Below, one piece after another: positions 53,904 through 61,731 of a stretch of DNA of 64,000 nucleotides. This DNA comes from PGYR01 sp041675005 (GTDB lineage: Bacteria; Bacteroidota; Ignavibacteria; Kapaibacteriales; UBA2268), in contig JBAYUQ010000004.1 in assembly GCA_041675005.1 (NCBI GenBank), positions 62,001 to 126,000 on the forward strand, given 5' to 3'. Both the position numbers and the translations under genes were made by a program. Below the pieces are notes generated by a model. The model was not told the origin of the DNA, did no database searches, and saw only the letters and a list, made by a program, of their open reading frames with translations. How positions within the stretch are numbered: position 1 is the first letter of the stretch; each line of letters starts with the position of its first letter.

Positions 53904-55349
53904 ATGTTCAAACTACAGAATTATATAAATGGTGAGTTAGTAGCTCCGATAAATGGTAAATACTTAGATAATTACGACCCATCAGTAGGGGAGGTATATT
54001 CGCTAATACCCGATTCCAATGCTGCCGATGTAGATATGGCTGTCAAAGCCGCAAAAGCTGCTTTTCCAGCTTGGTCTAATCTATCGAATGAGCAAAGACA
54101 CGACTATATAATGGCAATAGCGGACGGAATAGAAAGTAGATTCGAAGAATTTGTAGAAGCTGAGAGCAGAGACAATGGCAAGCCGATAAAGCTAGCCCGA
54201 AAAGTGGATATTCCTCGTGCAAAATCTAACTTCAAATTCTATGCTACAGCAGTGATGCACTATTCAAGTCAATCTCACTTTATGCCCGAAGAGCCAGCAA
54301 TAAACTATACACTAAGACAACCTCTCGGTGTAGTAGGATGCATCTCTCCCTGGAATTTGCCACTTTACCTTTTCACGTGGAAGATTGCACCAGCTCTAGC
54401 TACTGGTAATACTGTAGTAGCTAAGCCAAGTGAGATTACTCCTATGACTGCTTACCTGCTTTCGGAAGTATGCAAGGAAGCGGGACTACCTAAAGGAGTG
54501 CTGAATATAGTGCACGGAAATGGACCAACGGCTGGTGAAGCAATTGTCCAAAATGATGATATACAAGCAATATCATTCACTGGAGGAACGGCTACTGGTC
54601 AACGTATAGCAAGTATAGTTGCTCCTAAATTCAAAAAAATGTCGCTAGAATTAGGCGGTAAAAACCCGAACATAATATTCGATGATTGCGATTATGATAA
54701 GGCATTAAGCACTAGTGTTATCTCCTCATTTGCTAATCAAGGGCAAATATGTCTATGTGGATCTCGAATATTTATACACGAGTCTATATACGAAAAGTTC
54801 CGTGATGATTTTGTAGCTAAAGTGAAAAAGCTAAAAGTTGGTGATCCAATGGAAGGTGATACATCATTAGGTGCAGTAGTGTCTAAACCACATCAAGAGA
54901 AAGTACTTTCATATATCGAGTTAGCTAAACAAGAAGGCGGTAAAGTAATAGCTGGTGGAAACGCTGTTAACCCAGAGGGGAGATGTGCTAATGGTTATTT
55001 CATAGAGCCGACAGTTATCGAAGGATTACCTTTCAGTTGCAGAACAAATCAAGAAGAAATATTCGGTCCAGTAGTTACCTTGCAACCATTCAGCACCGAA
55101 GAAGAAGTGCTAGAATATGCTAATAGCGTAAAATACGGACTAGCAGCTACAGTATGGACACAAGATATTAGCCGAGCTAATAGAGTAGCTCAGAACCTAC
55201 ATGCAGGCATAGTATGGGTGAATTGCTGGTTGTTACGTGATTTGCGTACTCCTTTCGGTGGAGTAAAAGACAGTGGTATGGGCAGAGAAGGCGGATTCGA
55301 GGCGATGGACTTTTTCACAGAACCAAAGAATATTTGTGTGAAGTATTAG
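53904..55349 (+). CDS. Aldehyde dehydrogenase, 2-aminomuconic-semialdehyde dehydrogenase-like
   Basis: 481 residues, a full NAD-dependent aldehyde dehydrogenase. Asn151 in ISPWNLPLYLFTWKIAPALA, Glu249 in SLELGGKNPNI and Cys283 in NQGQICLCGSR are the catalytic residues; SFTGGTATGQRIA is the cofactor loop. The C-terminal HAGIVWVNCWLLRDLRTPFG and GMGREGGFEAMDFFTEPKNI resemble the ALDH8/AmnC/DmpC group, which oxidises 2-aminomuconic or 2-hydroxymuconic semialdehyde. The RidA protein at 1638 would act on the product. The class is certain; the substrate is inferred. Confidence 0.9.
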   Translation: MFKLQNYINGELVAPINGKYLDNYDPSVGEVYSLIPDSNAADVDMAVKAAKAAFPAWSNLSNEQRHDYIMAIADGIESRFEEFVEAESRDNGKPIKLARKVDIPRAKSNFKFYATAVMHYSSQSHFMPEEPAINYTLRQPLGVVGCISPWNLPLYLFTWKIAPALATGNTVVAKPSEITPMTAYLLSEVCKEAGLPKGVLNIVHGNGPTAGEAIVQNDDIQAISFTGGTATGQRIASIVAPKFKKMSLELGGKNPNIIFDDCDYDKALSTSVISSFANQGQICLCGSRIFIHESIYEKFRDDFVAKVKKLKVGDPMEGDTSLGAVVSKPHQEKVLSYIELAKQEGGKVIAGGNAVNPEGRCANGYFIEPTVIEGLPFSCRTNQEEIFGPVVTLQPFSTEEEVLEYANSVKYGLAATVWTQDISRANRVAQNLHAGIVWVNCWLLRDLRTPFGGVKDSGMGREGGFEAMDFFTEPKNICVKY

Positions 55350-55389
55350 GAAGAAAAGTTTAATCCTCTCAAGTCCCTCCACAAAGTAT

Positions 55390-55422
55390 GTCACTGCGAG
55401 GAACGAAGTGACATGGCAGTCT
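55390..55422 (+). repeat. Dispersed GTCACTGCGAGGAACGAAGTGAC element
   Basis: GTCACTGCGAGGAACGAAG followed by TGACATGGCAGTCT; GTCACT and AGTGAC can pair. A relative of the other CGTCACT elements in this window with a different tail. Nothing else is seen between the aldehyde dehydrogenase and 55530. Confidence 0.6.
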
Positions 55423-55529
55423 AAAAGTGTGTAAAGTTGAATGAATTAACTTTGGCATCATATAAGGGGCTATGTAACTAATGAAGGAATCGACTATTAG
55501 AATTCTAGTTTACCAAATCTAGTCTACAG

Positions 55530-56384
55530 TTATCTATAATTCACTCTCATTATACTTGGAGTTCCATTCTCACCTTCGTTTGAGATAAGCATATCACCAT
55601 TGTCGTAGAATGCAATTCCTTCTGCTTTGGTATATAGCTTAGAATCTAACTCAGCTACTTCTTGTAAATTACCTTCCATATCGAATACAAAAATCAAATA
55701 CTCATTAGCAGATAGAATATACAAATTACCTTCAATTGGATGAATTGCTAAAGCCGAAATTTTGAATTTAAGATTATCATTTAGTGCTATTCCATTTGCT
55801 TTTATTTGACTATCAAGCAAATCTGTATCAAAAGTCAAGATTGGTTCATTGTCTAATTTCTTCGAGGTCAAATCAAAGCTAAAGATACCTTTAGTATTAT
55901 TCTCAATTTCACTCTTTGTACTTATTAGCAAGCGGTTGTTACGTTCGTCATAGTATAACCCTTCATTGTCTTCAGCAGGAATATTAGTCACGTGAACTGT
56001 GGTTGTAGGAGTGATTGTATTATAGTCTGCAAACTCAAAAAGAGTACCATCACTGCGAAGTATATAGAATGTATCACCAACTTTTGCAATGTCCTCATAG
56101 TCACCATCTTCACCGAATTCTAGTTGATTATCTATACTATTAGTTTCCAGATTATATAAAAAGACTTTTCCTTTCTCGTCTTGTACGCAAGCGATAGTAT
56201 TGTCATCGATTATTGTTAATCCTGAAACTTCATGTAATATAGTTGGTAATTCAATCTTTATATCTGGCTTGTTTACCGTATAATGAGATAGATCACTTTT
56301 TGATGATTGAGTTTCCCCACACCCTATACTAAGGATAGAAAGAATAAGAACTAAGATAAGTAATTTTGATTTCATAATATTCAT
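55530..56384 (-). CDS. SdiA-regulated-domain lipoprotein (beta-propeller)
   Basis: 284 residues; signal and lipobox in LLILVLILSILSIGCGE. The propeller (about 40-284) has LPTILHEVSGLTIIDDNTIA, YEDIAKVGDTFYILRSDGTL, IPAEDNEGLYYDERNNRLLI, ISALAIHPIEGNLYILSAN and AEGIAFYDNGDMLISNEGEN, matching SdiA-regulated/esterase-like phytase-type propellers common in Bacteroidota. Probably on the periplasmic face of a membrane. Start could also be MKSK three codons later. Last gene of the long minus-strand operon. Confidence 0.82.
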   Translation of the reverse strand: MNIMKSKLLILVLILSILSIGCGETQSSKSDLSHYTVNKPDIKIELPTILHEVSGLTIIDDNTIACVQDEKGKVFLYNLETNSIDNQLEFGEDGDYEDIAKVGDTFYILRSDGTLFEFADYNTITPTTTVHVTNIPAEDNEGLYYDERNNRLLISTKSEIENNTKGIFSFDLTSKKLDNEPILTFDTDLLDSQIKANGIALNDNLKFKISALAIHPIEGNLYILSANEYLIFVFDMEGNLQEVAELDSKLYTKAEGIAFYDNGDMLISNEGENGTPSIMRVNYR

Positions 56385-56392
56385 ATTTTAAA

Positions 56393-56719
56393 TTAATTAG
56401 ATACTACTTTCAGCCCAATTATAGATGCAATCAATGTAGTTATAAAGAACAATCTCCAAAAATCCGTTGGTTCGTTGAATAAAACTATACCCATTAGCAC
56501 AGTCCCAACAGCACCTACTCCAGTCCAAACTGCATAAGCTGTACCAATTGGTAAACCCTCTGTCGCTTTGACTAGGAGGAACATACTGATAGCCAAGCAA
56601 ACTAGAAACCCTACAAACCAATATGTTGATTCATTGCCTGTCTTTTCTTTCGCCATTCCCAAACAAGTGGCAAATCCGACTTCGAAAAGCCCAGCTATTA
56701 TTAATAGTATCCAGTTCAT
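56393..56719 (-). CDS. Small multidrug resistance family protein, Gdx/SugE-like
   Basis: 108 residues from the ATG at 56719 (MNWILLIIAGLFEVGFATCL), the standard SMR start; a GTG at 56767 would add 16 polar residues. Four membrane helices, the essential Glu13 in GLFEVG, and GTAYAVWTGVGAVGTVLMGI, whose WTGVGAVG is typical of the guanidinium exporter (Gdx/SugE) branch rather than EmrE. It likely exports guanidinium in exchange for protons. Neighbouring a nitrilase-family gene is of interest, as nitrogen-waste handling genes often cluster. No guanidine riboswitch is seen. Confidence 0.85.
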   Translation of the reverse strand: MNWILLIIAGLFEVGFATCLGMAKEKTGNESTYWFVGFLVCLAISMFLLVKATEGLPIGTAYAVWTGVGAVGTVLMGIVLFNEPTDFWRLFFITTLIASIIGLKVVSN

Positions 56720-56766
56720 GTTTTTCTCATAATTTTTCAAAAGATAATTGTGAATATCAGATTTCA

Positions 56767-57465
56767 CTAAATAGATAATTCTAATAACCCTTCACTTTTC
56801 GAATCTATATTGTCAATCAATTCTCCATTTCGATCCCACACGGCACTCCCACCAGCCGATAAGAAATTATCTGATGGTCCAACTGAATTGACCATCAGCC
56901 CTGGAATATTATTATCTCTCGCTAAGGTAGGGAAGTAAGCATACGCATTTTGAACGTTCTTCTCTGGCTTAGCTACACTTGCTAGATATACATCACAACC
57001 CATATCATTGGCTTTATCAAAATGTTCTGGTAATAGAGACTCATAGCAAATAGCTGGGGCAATCTTCACTCCAACAATTTCTATAATTAACTGTTCTTTA
57101 CCTTCTATGAAATATGGCTTTTCATCTGAGTGAAGATATTGCTTCGAGTAGGTTTGCCTGCTCCTATTTGGCTGGAAAATCAGCATGCTGATATATATTC
57201 CATCTGCTGATATTGTAGGAGCACCTATGCAAATAGTGATTTCTCCGCTATCAGCCAGCTCTTGGAATATATTAAATCTATTATCCCCAGCTGTAGTGGC
57301 TAGCCCCTCAGCTAATTCTGGTTCATAACCCGTAATAGATAATTCGGGAAAGCATATCAAATCAGCTCTATTCTCGATGGCTTCTTTAACATATACTATA
57401 TGCTTCTCTATATTCTTTTGAATATCACCTTTGTAAGAAGCAATTTGAGCAAGACAGATTTTCAT
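56767..57465 (-). CDS. Carbon-nitrogen hydrolase (nitrilase superfamily)
   Basis: 232 residues, a short single-domain nitrilase. The catalytic triad is visible: Glu41 in ICFPELSITGY, Lys108 in QTYSKQYLHSDE and Cys140 in APAICYESLLPE. The family hydrolyses amides or nitriles, releasing ammonia, but the substrate cannot be read from the sequence. The stop shares a base with a possible GTG start of the SMR gene. A 52-base copy of the 5' end of this gene lies at 60021-60072, beyond two unrelated genes. Confidence 0.93.
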   Translation of the reverse strand: MKICLAQIASYKGDIQKNIEKHIVYVKEAIENRADLICFPELSITGYEPELAEGLATTAGDNRFNIFQELADSGEITICIGAPTISADGIYISMLIFQPNRSRQTYSKQYLHSDEKPYFIEGKEQLIIEIVGVKIAPAICYESLLPEHFDKANDMGCDVYLASVAKPEKNVQNAYAYFPTLARDNNIPGLMVNSVGPSDNFLSAGGSAVWDRNGELIDNIDSKSEGLLELSI

Positions 57466-57481
57466 TTATTTAGATATTTTA

Positions 57482-59455
57482 TTATTCTTTTCTAGTATTT
57501 GATACTAATATTAAATCTCTTAGTTCATCAATTTGTTTTTGCAAATCATTTATTTTTGTTTTTTGGCTTTCTAATTCTAATAAATAGTCTTCGTTCAACC
57601 AAGTCTTTTCTTCTAGCTGCTTACTTAACTCTTGCACAGATTTTACCAATGGAACTACAAACTCTGCATAACGTAATCCGTAGAAATCTTTTTCATTCTT
57701 CGGGGCGTCAACACCACTAAAGTCGAATCCGTTGGCTTTGGCTGCTTGTTCCACTTCCTGAGCTATAAATCCAGTATATGTAATATTCTCTTTGTCATAT
57801 TTGGTGTCCCATTTTGAGCTATCAACTATACCAAAGTTATCAGTGTAGAACTGTTCAATTTTACGCAAATCCATAGTGTATGTGACTGGACGTAGCTGAT
57901 TAATGAACTGAAGACCTTTTACATTTTCCACTACATTTACCTTAAACCTACCATCGCTAATAGTGGTCCAGTTTACTGCACCGCCTATGCTTGTTATATT
58001 CTCATTTCCAACACGCACCATGTCCGATGCAGTAGATAATGACTTATGACCTAAACTCATAGAATTAGTGAAGTTTGAATCGGCATTATCAGATAAGTAT
58101 CCTATTGTCGTATTAAATTCACCACTAATATTTGATTTAAGAGAAAGAGTTCCTATTGAGACATTATTACTACCATTAACATTACTTCTTAGAGCTAAAT
58201 AACCAACAGCTGTATTTGCATTTCCTGTTGTATTATCAATCATTGCCGTAGCCCCAAGTGCACTGTTATAATGACCACTTGAGTTAGAGCTCAAAGTATT
58301 ATAACCTACTACAGCATTAGAATTTCCTGTAGTATTATACTGCATAGCGCTTCTTCCTGTTGCTGTATTATATGCACCAGCAGTATTCTTATTCATTGAT
58401 TCAGCTCCACATGCGGTATTATCATCACCAGTAATATTGGAATAGAGTGCCCCCGACCCTATTGCACTGTTTCTTGCTCCTTCAGTATTAGAATAAAGTG
58501 ATTGATAACCAACAGCAGAATTTCTGCCACCTTTAGTATTTGAATAAAGTGAGCTGCTCCCTATTGCGCAATTACCATTACCTTGGTTATTGTTATAAAG
58601 AGCTTGGAAACCGTTAGCCACATTAAAGGAACCATAATTATTACTAAAGATGGCTTCATGTCCTATTGCAGTGTTATTTGAGCCAGTATTGTTTAAATAA
58701 AGTGATTTAGTTCCTATCGAAACGTTGTTTCCTCCAGAAGTGTTATTATTCAACGATTGTAAACCAAAAGCTATATTAAAATTACCATTGATAATCCGAA
58801 ATAAACTTGAATCACCAATAGCTATATTTCCTTCTCCATTATAGATAGTTCTTCCCGCTTGTTTACCAATTAAGATATTATTATTCTGATTACTAGACTC
58901 TAATCTATTACCAGTCATCGTCCATTTCTCTTCACCGTCAAGTGTAAATCGTATAATGTTTTCATCATTATTCTTTTCTACTTCAACTCTAGTGTTACCG
59001 TCTTTGTCTATGATTCTATCAGTAGGACTACCATCGCCACCACCAGCTATCCTATCTGCTGTGGAAGCATGTAGAGCATAAGGAACACTTATTAACTGCG
59101 TTGTGCTTATGATTGTATAATCTGATTTTCCATTTGGATCAATTTCAGTTTTAATAAAGTACTCTCCTTTTGACCAATCTATAGATTCAATATCACCTTC
59201 TGGGAAAGCAGAAGCACCAATTTGTAAAGATATTAATCCATTGTCATTAGTTTTCGGATAACTTATCTCGCTATAAACCACGTCCCCAGTTACTGAATCG
59301 CTTAGAATACTTATTTTCACACTTATAGATTTATTAGTAATTAACTCATTGTTTGCATCTCTGACCACCGCCTGATAGCTAAACTTGTATGGTGTTTGAG
59401 AGTTGATAATTGTAGTAGTTAATAATATTAATAATATTGTAATTATCTTTTTCAT
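57482..59455 (-). CDS. Exported repeat protein with C-terminal endosialidase-chaperone (S74) domain
   Basis: 657 residues with signal peptide MKKIITILLILLTTTIINSQ. An N-terminal beta-sandwich (SYQAVVRDANNELITNKSIS, to about 135) is followed by 17 tandem units of exactly 17 residues (193-475), consensus N-T-A-I-G-x-x-A-L-x-S-N-T-x-G-x-x, like trimeric adhesin head repeats. The intramolecular chaperone domain (about 499-625) has TISDGRFKVNVVENVKGLQF, TYTGFIAQEVEQAAKANGFD and YGLRYAEFVVPLVKSVQELS; Ser500-Asp501 is the usual self-cleavage site. A coiled coil closes it. The protein is probably a trimeric surface fibre. Confidence 0.88.
   Translation of the reverse strand: MKKIITILLILLTTTIINSQTPYKFSYQAVVRDANNELITNKSISVKISILSDSVTGDVVYSEISYPKTNDNGLISLQIGASAFPEGDIESIDWSKGEYFIKTEIDPNGKSDYTIISTTQLISVPYALHASTADRIAGGGDGSPTDRIIDKDGNTRVEVEKNNDENIIRFTLDGEEKWTMTGNRLESSNQNNNILIGKQAGRTIYNGEGNIAIGDSSLFRIINGNFNIAFGLQSLNNNTSGGNNVSIGTKSLYLNNTGSNNTAIGHEAIFSNNYGSFNVANGFQALYNNNQGNGNCAIGSSSLYSNTKGGRNSAVGYQSLYSNTEGARNSAIGSGALYSNITGDDNTACGAESMNKNTAGAYNTATGRSAMQYNTTGNSNAVVGYNTLSSNSSGHYNSALGATAMIDNTTGNANTAVGYLALRSNVNGSNNVSIGTLSLKSNISGEFNTTIGYLSDNADSNFTNSMSLGHKSLSTASDMVRVGNENITSIGGAVNWTTISDGRFKVNVVENVKGLQFINQLRPVTYTMDLRKIEQFYTDNFGIVDSSKWDTKYDKENITYTGFIAQEVEQAAKANGFDFSGVDAPKNEKDFYGLRYAEFVVPLVKSVQELSKQLEEKTWLNEDYLLELESQKTKINDLQKQIDELRDLILVSNTRKE
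58031..58879 (-). repeat. 17-unit, 51-base in-frame tandem repeat
   Basis: Encodes the 17-residue units of the fibre gene. Units are diverged at DNA level, so the array is old, yet the period is kept exactly. Confidence 0.85.
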
Positions 59456-59456
59456 T

Positions 59457-59924
59457 TTATTTTTCCTTAATTAACTTAAATGATTGAACTATTTCACCTT
59501 CTCTTACTATATTCAAAATATAAGTAGAAGCGGTCAATGCTTTGGTATTAATATACGTTTCGGTTGATAATATTCTATTAGTGATAACTGTATTTCCTAG
59601 TAAATTAACCAAACTATATTCTAATCCAGATATATATGATTCATCAATTTTCAATGTAACATTGTCTGTACTTGGGTTTGGGAATACTTCAATTGAAAAG
59701 TCATCTCCACTATCTTCAATGGAAGTAATAGTTATTCTGTATGGTTGCTGTAAACCCGTTTGGACTTGTCCTTCACCACTCTGGACTTCATACAAGACTT
59801 GCCCAATGGAATAAGAGACGCTTCCAGCTGTTGACTTTGCATCACCACCAGAGCTTACTGTACCTTCTTGGGCGAAAGCGCTAAGATTTAAGAATAAAAG
59901 CATAATTAGTACTGATTTACACAT
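59457..59924 (-). CDS. Small secreted T9SS-sorted protein
   Basis: 155 residues from the ATG at 59924 (MCKSVLIMLLFLNLSAFAQ); a GTG at 59933 (adding VKT) is an alternative start. The mature start EGTVSSGGDAKSTAGSVSYS then IGQVLYEVQSGEGQVQTGLQ and QPYRI is a motif seen in small Bacteroidota proteins next to tail-fibre-type genes. The rest is a type A T9SS sorting domain (IEVFPNPSTDNVTLKI, ending QSFKLIKEK). Together with the gene one base downstream it probably forms a surface structure. Confidence 0.8.
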   Translation of the reverse strand: MCKSVLIMLLFLNLSAFAQEGTVSSGGDAKSTAGSVSYSIGQVLYEVQSGEGQVQTGLQQPYRITITSIEDSGDDFSIEVFPNPSTDNVTLKIDESYISGLEYSLVNLLGNTVITNRILSTETYINTKALTASTYILNIVREGEIVQSFKLIKEK

Positions 59925-60020
59925 AGTTTTCACCGTCCATTTAATATGTTTTTCTAAAATTGGAAGTTCCAATACTATATAGACACATGAACAGCAAAAA
60001 CGTCTCCGAAATAACAAAAG

Positions 60021-60072
60021 TTTTTTGAATATCACCTTTGAAAGAAGCTATTTGAGCAAGACAGAATTTCAT
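60021..60072 (-). pseudogene. 5' fragment of the nitrilase-family gene
   Basis: The first 17 codons read MKFCLAQIASFKGDIQK against MKICLAQIASYKGDIQK in the intact gene at 57465; the 51 bases differ at about four positions. The homology stops abruptly. The frame runs on for 26 unrelated codons to a stop at 59941. The ATG overlaps the stop of the next gene upstream (ATGA), as expected for the original start of the operon gene. Confidence 0.8.
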
Positions 60073-60527
60073 GGAATTATTTCCTCTAGTTCACCTTCAT
60101 TTATGACGTAATATCTCGTAGTATCTAAAGGTGTTGAGCTCTCAGAAACATTGGTCGCATCGTTTACTACGATAAGCTGACTATCAATTCTAAAATTCAC
60201 ACCATAGGTAGAAGTAATTCCATCATATATTTTTCCATTTGTTCTATCTACCAAAATGGAGTTTTGACAATTTGTACCGCATCCCCAAGTAACTATAGTA
60301 TATATATTTGCAAAGTTTACTCCTTCTTCACATGCTTTTGACATTCTAGTTTTAAATTTCTTAAACTCGGGGTATTGATTGAAATCTGGTTTTACAAGCT
60401 TAAAATCAGAAATAATACATTCATATTTTTCGAAGAGAATATCAAGAGATACAATCTCCTTACTATGAAGTATAGCCATTGAAGATACAATTAATAGAAC
60501 TGTTAAATTGGTCTTGAAAATATTCAT
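60069..60527 (-). CDS. Hypothetical exported protein
   Basis: 152 residues with signal peptide MNIFKTNLTVLLIVSSMAIL. The mature part has NIYTIVTWGCGTNCQNSILV then DRTNGKIYDG, a pattern seen in small secreted proteins of Bacteroidota, with two Cys that may form a disulphide. No enzyme family is recognised. It ends on the ATG of the nitrilase fragment. Confidence 0.65.
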   Translation of the reverse strand: MNIFKTNLTVLLIVSSMAILHSKEIVSLDILFEKYECIISDFKLVKPDFNQYPEFKKFKTRMSKACEEGVNFANIYTIVTWGCGTNCQNSILVDRTNGKIYDGITSTYGVNFRIDSQLIVVNDATNVSESSTPLDTTRYYVINEGELEEIIP

Positions 60528-60540
60528 AACAGTTCCTTGA

Positions 60541-60780
60541 TTATCTATTAGTATAATAAATCAATATCACAATCAAAGATATGAAAAATAAAGCACCTAT
60601 TATATATGCAATAACATCCTTCGATTCATCCAAGTAAATCTCTTTGATTGGAGTAGTAGTAAAAGTAAAAACCTTTATGAAAACAGCTCCAATTGATTTC
60701 GCTATTACCCTCAGTGCTTCCCAAAATATTTCGCCTATAAGCTCTGCCATAATTATACTTTTCTTCTTAATTAATTTCAC
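60541..60780 (-). CDS. Small membrane protein
   Basis: 79 residues if the GTG overlapping the preceding stop (GTGA) is used, or 69 from the ATG at 60750 (MAELIGEIFWEALRVIAKSI). An amphipathic first half is followed by one membrane helix (VIAYIIGALFFISLIVILIY). No family recognised. Part of the tightly packed operon. Confidence 0.6.
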   Translation of the reverse strand: MKLIKKKSIIMAELIGEIFWEALRVIAKSIGAVFIKVFTFTTTPIKEIYLDESKDVIAYIIGALFFISLIVILIYYTNR

Positions 60781-61268
60781 TCTAATTCATTTAATAAATC
60801 ATCCAAATCCAATCTATAAGTGTACATTTCTATAGTGCCATCTGGTTTATGGGGCCATTGGTCCTTTGGTTTATCCCAATAAAGTTCTACTCCATTCTTA
60901 TCAGGATCATCTAGATATATTGCTTCAGATACTCCATGGTCAGAAGCACCAGTTAATCGGTACTCTGCGTCTAGTAGTCTTTTCAGTATTGCAGCCAAAT
61001 CTTTTCTAGTTGGGTACAGTATTGCGGTATGAAATAGACCAGTACTGTTAATACTAGGTGGGGGAGAATCTTTACTGAACCAAGTATTCAGACCTATATG
61101 ATGATGATAACCACCTGCTGAGATAAATGCCGCTTCTGTACCATATCTTGTGACTATATCAAATCCCAATAACCCACAATAGAATTCTAATGAGCGTTCC
61201 AGATCAGATACTTTCAAGTGAACGTGTCCAATTCTAGTTTTTGCGGGTATATGGTAATCTATACTCAT
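60777..61268 (-). CDS. VOC-family ring-cleavage-type dioxygenase (CatE-like)
   Basis: 163 residues. TRIGHVHLKVSDLERSLEFY gives the first metal-ligand His, GYHHHIGLNTWFSKDSPPPS the middle part, LFHTAILYPTRKDLAAILKR the second His and YLDDPDKNGVELYWDKPKDQ the Glu. This is the layout of CatE/YfiE-type proteins, called catechol 2,3-dioxygenases. Only one module (two beta-alpha-beta halves) is present, shorter than true extradiol enzymes. It is likely metal-binding; catechol as substrate is unproven. Confidence 0.83.
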   Translation of the reverse strand: MSIDYHIPAKTRIGHVHLKVSDLERSLEFYCGLLGFDIVTRYGTEAAFISAGGYHHHIGLNTWFSKDSPPPSINSTGLFHTAILYPTRKDLAAILKRLLDAEYRLTGASDHGVSEAIYLDDPDKNGVELYWDKPKDQWPHKPDGTIEMYTYRLDLDDLLNELE

Positions 61269-61271
61269 ACA

Positions 61272-61727
61272 TTATCCTTTTAAATTTTTTTCATACAAAT
61301 CTATCCATTGCTGTGCAGTCATTTTAGTGCAGAGTTCAGCGATTAAATCAAAAGGTATTGTTTCTACTTTCTTGAACCGAATACAACTCTTACCCATATC
61401 AAGCTTTGTTTTTACATACTTGGGGTATTCAGCTACGAACCAATCGAGTAATTCTTTATCAGCGTATATACCCATGTGATACAACGCAACAAAATTCTTC
61501 TGTGAGGCGATACTTAAAAAGGGGAGAGGTAGCTCAGGCGAACAATGATATCCATCCGGATAAAGGGTATGTGGCACTACGTAACCAATCATTCCATAGC
61601 TCATCACTTCTTTGAATCCTTTTGGGAGATTATCCTTTATGGTGTTTCGTAATTTTGTAATTGCCTCTTTTCTTTCGTCAGGCACTTTTGAGATGTACTC
61701 TTCTGGACTATTTGATTCTATTCTCAT
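61272..61727 (-). CDS. DUF1801 (YdhG-like) protein
   Basis: 151 residues, soluble. The DUF1801 signatures are SPEEYISKVPDERKEAITKL, LPKGFKEVMSYGMIGYVVPH and CIRFKKVETIPFDLIAELCT. Small alpha/beta fold of unknown function, often next to VOC genes as here. Starts four bases after the PH-like gene stop and ends three before the VOC gene. Confidence 0.87.
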   Translation of the reverse strand: MRIESNSPEEYISKVPDERKEAITKLRNTIKDNLPKGFKEVMSYGMIGYVVPHTLYPDGYHCSPELPLPFLSIASQKNFVALYHMGIYADKELLDWFVAEYPKYVKTKLDMGKSCIRFKKVETIPFDLIAELCTKMTAQQWIDLYEKNLKG

Positions 61728-61731
61728 TTAA

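Noticed and set aside
56720..56767. Guanidine riboswitch before the Gdx-like gene
   Set aside because: The gap to the nitrilase gene is under 50 bases and contains no conserved guanidine-aptamer motif.
58031..58879. Regular 51-base periodic repeats that could suggest a CRISPR array
   Set aside because: The repeats are in frame, diverged, without unique spacers, and encode the 17-residue units of the fibre gene.
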